Assembly (NCBI RefSeq): GCF_000337775.1
Contig: NZ_AOLQ01000069.1
Coordinates: 62,001 to 126,000 of the forward strand
Direction: 5' to 3'
DNA from: Haloarcula vallismortis ATCC 29715
GTDB taxonomy: Archaea > Halobacteriota > Halobacteria > Halobacteriales > Haloarculaceae
Length of the DNA stretch: 64,000 nt
In this document: positions 63,710-64,000 of the stretch, piece by piece
Layout: every line of letters begins with the position of its first letter
Position numbering within the stretch: position 1 is the stretch's first letter
Position numbers and translations under genes: made by a program
The notes under the pieces: generated by a model
Databases searched by the model: none
The model's input: the letters and a program-made list of their open reading frames with translations, nothing else
Told to the model about the DNA's origin: nothing

Positions 63710-64000
63710 TCAGGCCCCGTACACTTCTTCGACCCGTTTTGCGAGCGGCGACGGGTCCGTCCGACCGGTAATCCGCTCGACGGGCTCGCCGTCCTCGAAC
63801 AGGACGATGGCGGGCGCTGCGTTGACACCGACCGACTGACAGAACTCCGGCGACCGCTCGCCGGCGATACCGCCGACCGGAACGCCGTCCGGGAAGGCGG
63901 CCAGAACGTCGTCTAACTCCGATTTCATTGCTTCACAGGGGTCACAGAACAGCTTCCACACGGTCACGACACACCGGTCGTGGGCGTCGACGAAGGCCTC
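63710..64000 (-). CDS. Thioredoxin-like protein (5' end outside window)
   Basis: The frame is open to base 64000 and reads in from the right: EAFVDAHDRCVVTVWKLFCD then PCEAMKSELDDVLAAFPDG. A redox CxxC (CDPC) and NAAPAIVLFEDGEPVERITG, with the cis-Pro-like AP, mark a thioredoxin fold. Only 96 residues are present. GTG 63967 is in frame but splits the first strand. Confidence 0.78.
   Translation of the reverse strand, partial: EAFVDAHDRCVVTVWKLFCDPCEAMKSELDDVLAAFPDGVPVGGIAGERSPEFCQSVGVNAAPAIVLFEDGEPVERITGRTDPSPLAKRVEEVYGA

Overview
The window is chromosomal DNA of a halophilic archaeon of the class Halobacteria, and the gene content would fit Haloarcula or a close relative (genus inferred, not proven). 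The evidence is high GC with third positions dominated by G and C, strongly acidic proteins rich in D and E, many starts lying about 25-30 bases after an AT-rich box (leaderless transcripts), twin-arginine signal peptides as the main export signal, and archaeal or haloarchaeal families such as HalOD1, RbkR, L39e, L31e, aIF6, CarS, Twy1 and FtsY/SRP54 with acidic tails. I see no tRNA, rRNA, CRISPR array, insertion sequence or prophage. This looks like ordinary, densely packed core chromosome with a few accessory patches.

Layout. 1-10.5 kb: a class V aminotransferase, a stand-alone HalOD1 protein, an NAD-dependent DNA ligase, a response-regulator/PAS histidine kinase, an ABC exporter whose permease carries a one-base frameshift in an A8 run, and a Tat-exported beta-helix protein. 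10.7-18.5 kb: a five-gene run (transglutaminase, two small or unknown membrane proteins, DUF58, SHOCT protein) converging on a MoxR AAA ATPase, probably one cell-surface system. 18.6-28.6 kb: methionine genes metY-metX, ketopantoate reductase, gluconate/galactonate dehydratase, DUF502, a branched-chain aminotransferase preceded by an overlapping 25-codon ORF, and the riboflavin pair ribB-rbkR with a candidate operator. 28.8-34 kb: wyosine tRNA modification (Twy1), a Tat-exported protein with a Thr/Pro/Ser-rich anchored partner, several small zinc or hypothetical proteins and a membrane protein/regulator pair.

34-44.3 kb: Nfu, CarS (archaeal lipid synthesis), the siroheme operon hemC-cobA-hemD, PspA, small surface proteins, a RecJ-like DHH phosphoesterase, and a DUF4350-SppA membrane pair. 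44.4-52.8 kb: a HemQ fusion with extra ferredoxin-like domains, a methyltransferase, SufU, a dual-specificity phosphatase, a frameshifted cupin, SufS, DUF424 plus a TPR protein, and ThpR. 53-63.7 kb: a ZIP transporter, the translation/secretion cluster rpl39e-rpl31e-tif6 ... rpl18a-pfdA-ftsY, a gene-poor 0.87 kb stretch, a lipoprotein built of N-glycosylation sequon heptads, KDPG aldolase with a cupin, an AEC carrier, SRP54 and UspA. A thioredoxin-like gene runs off the right end.

Functional links: hemC/cobA/hemD make siroheme precursors, from which archaea make heme, while HemQ acts at the coproheme end. SufU, SufS and Nfu are iron-sulfur factors. Gluconate dehydratase and KDPG aldolase are two steps of the semi-phosphorylative Entner-Doudoroff pathway. 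FtsY and SRP54 are the two GTPases of co-translational targeting. The most unusual features are the NET heptad lipoprotein, the transglutaminase/DUF58/MoxR locus, the HemQ multidomain fusion, the ORF overlapping ilvE, the RbkR half-site cluster and the micro-ORFs at 58.3-58.6 kb.
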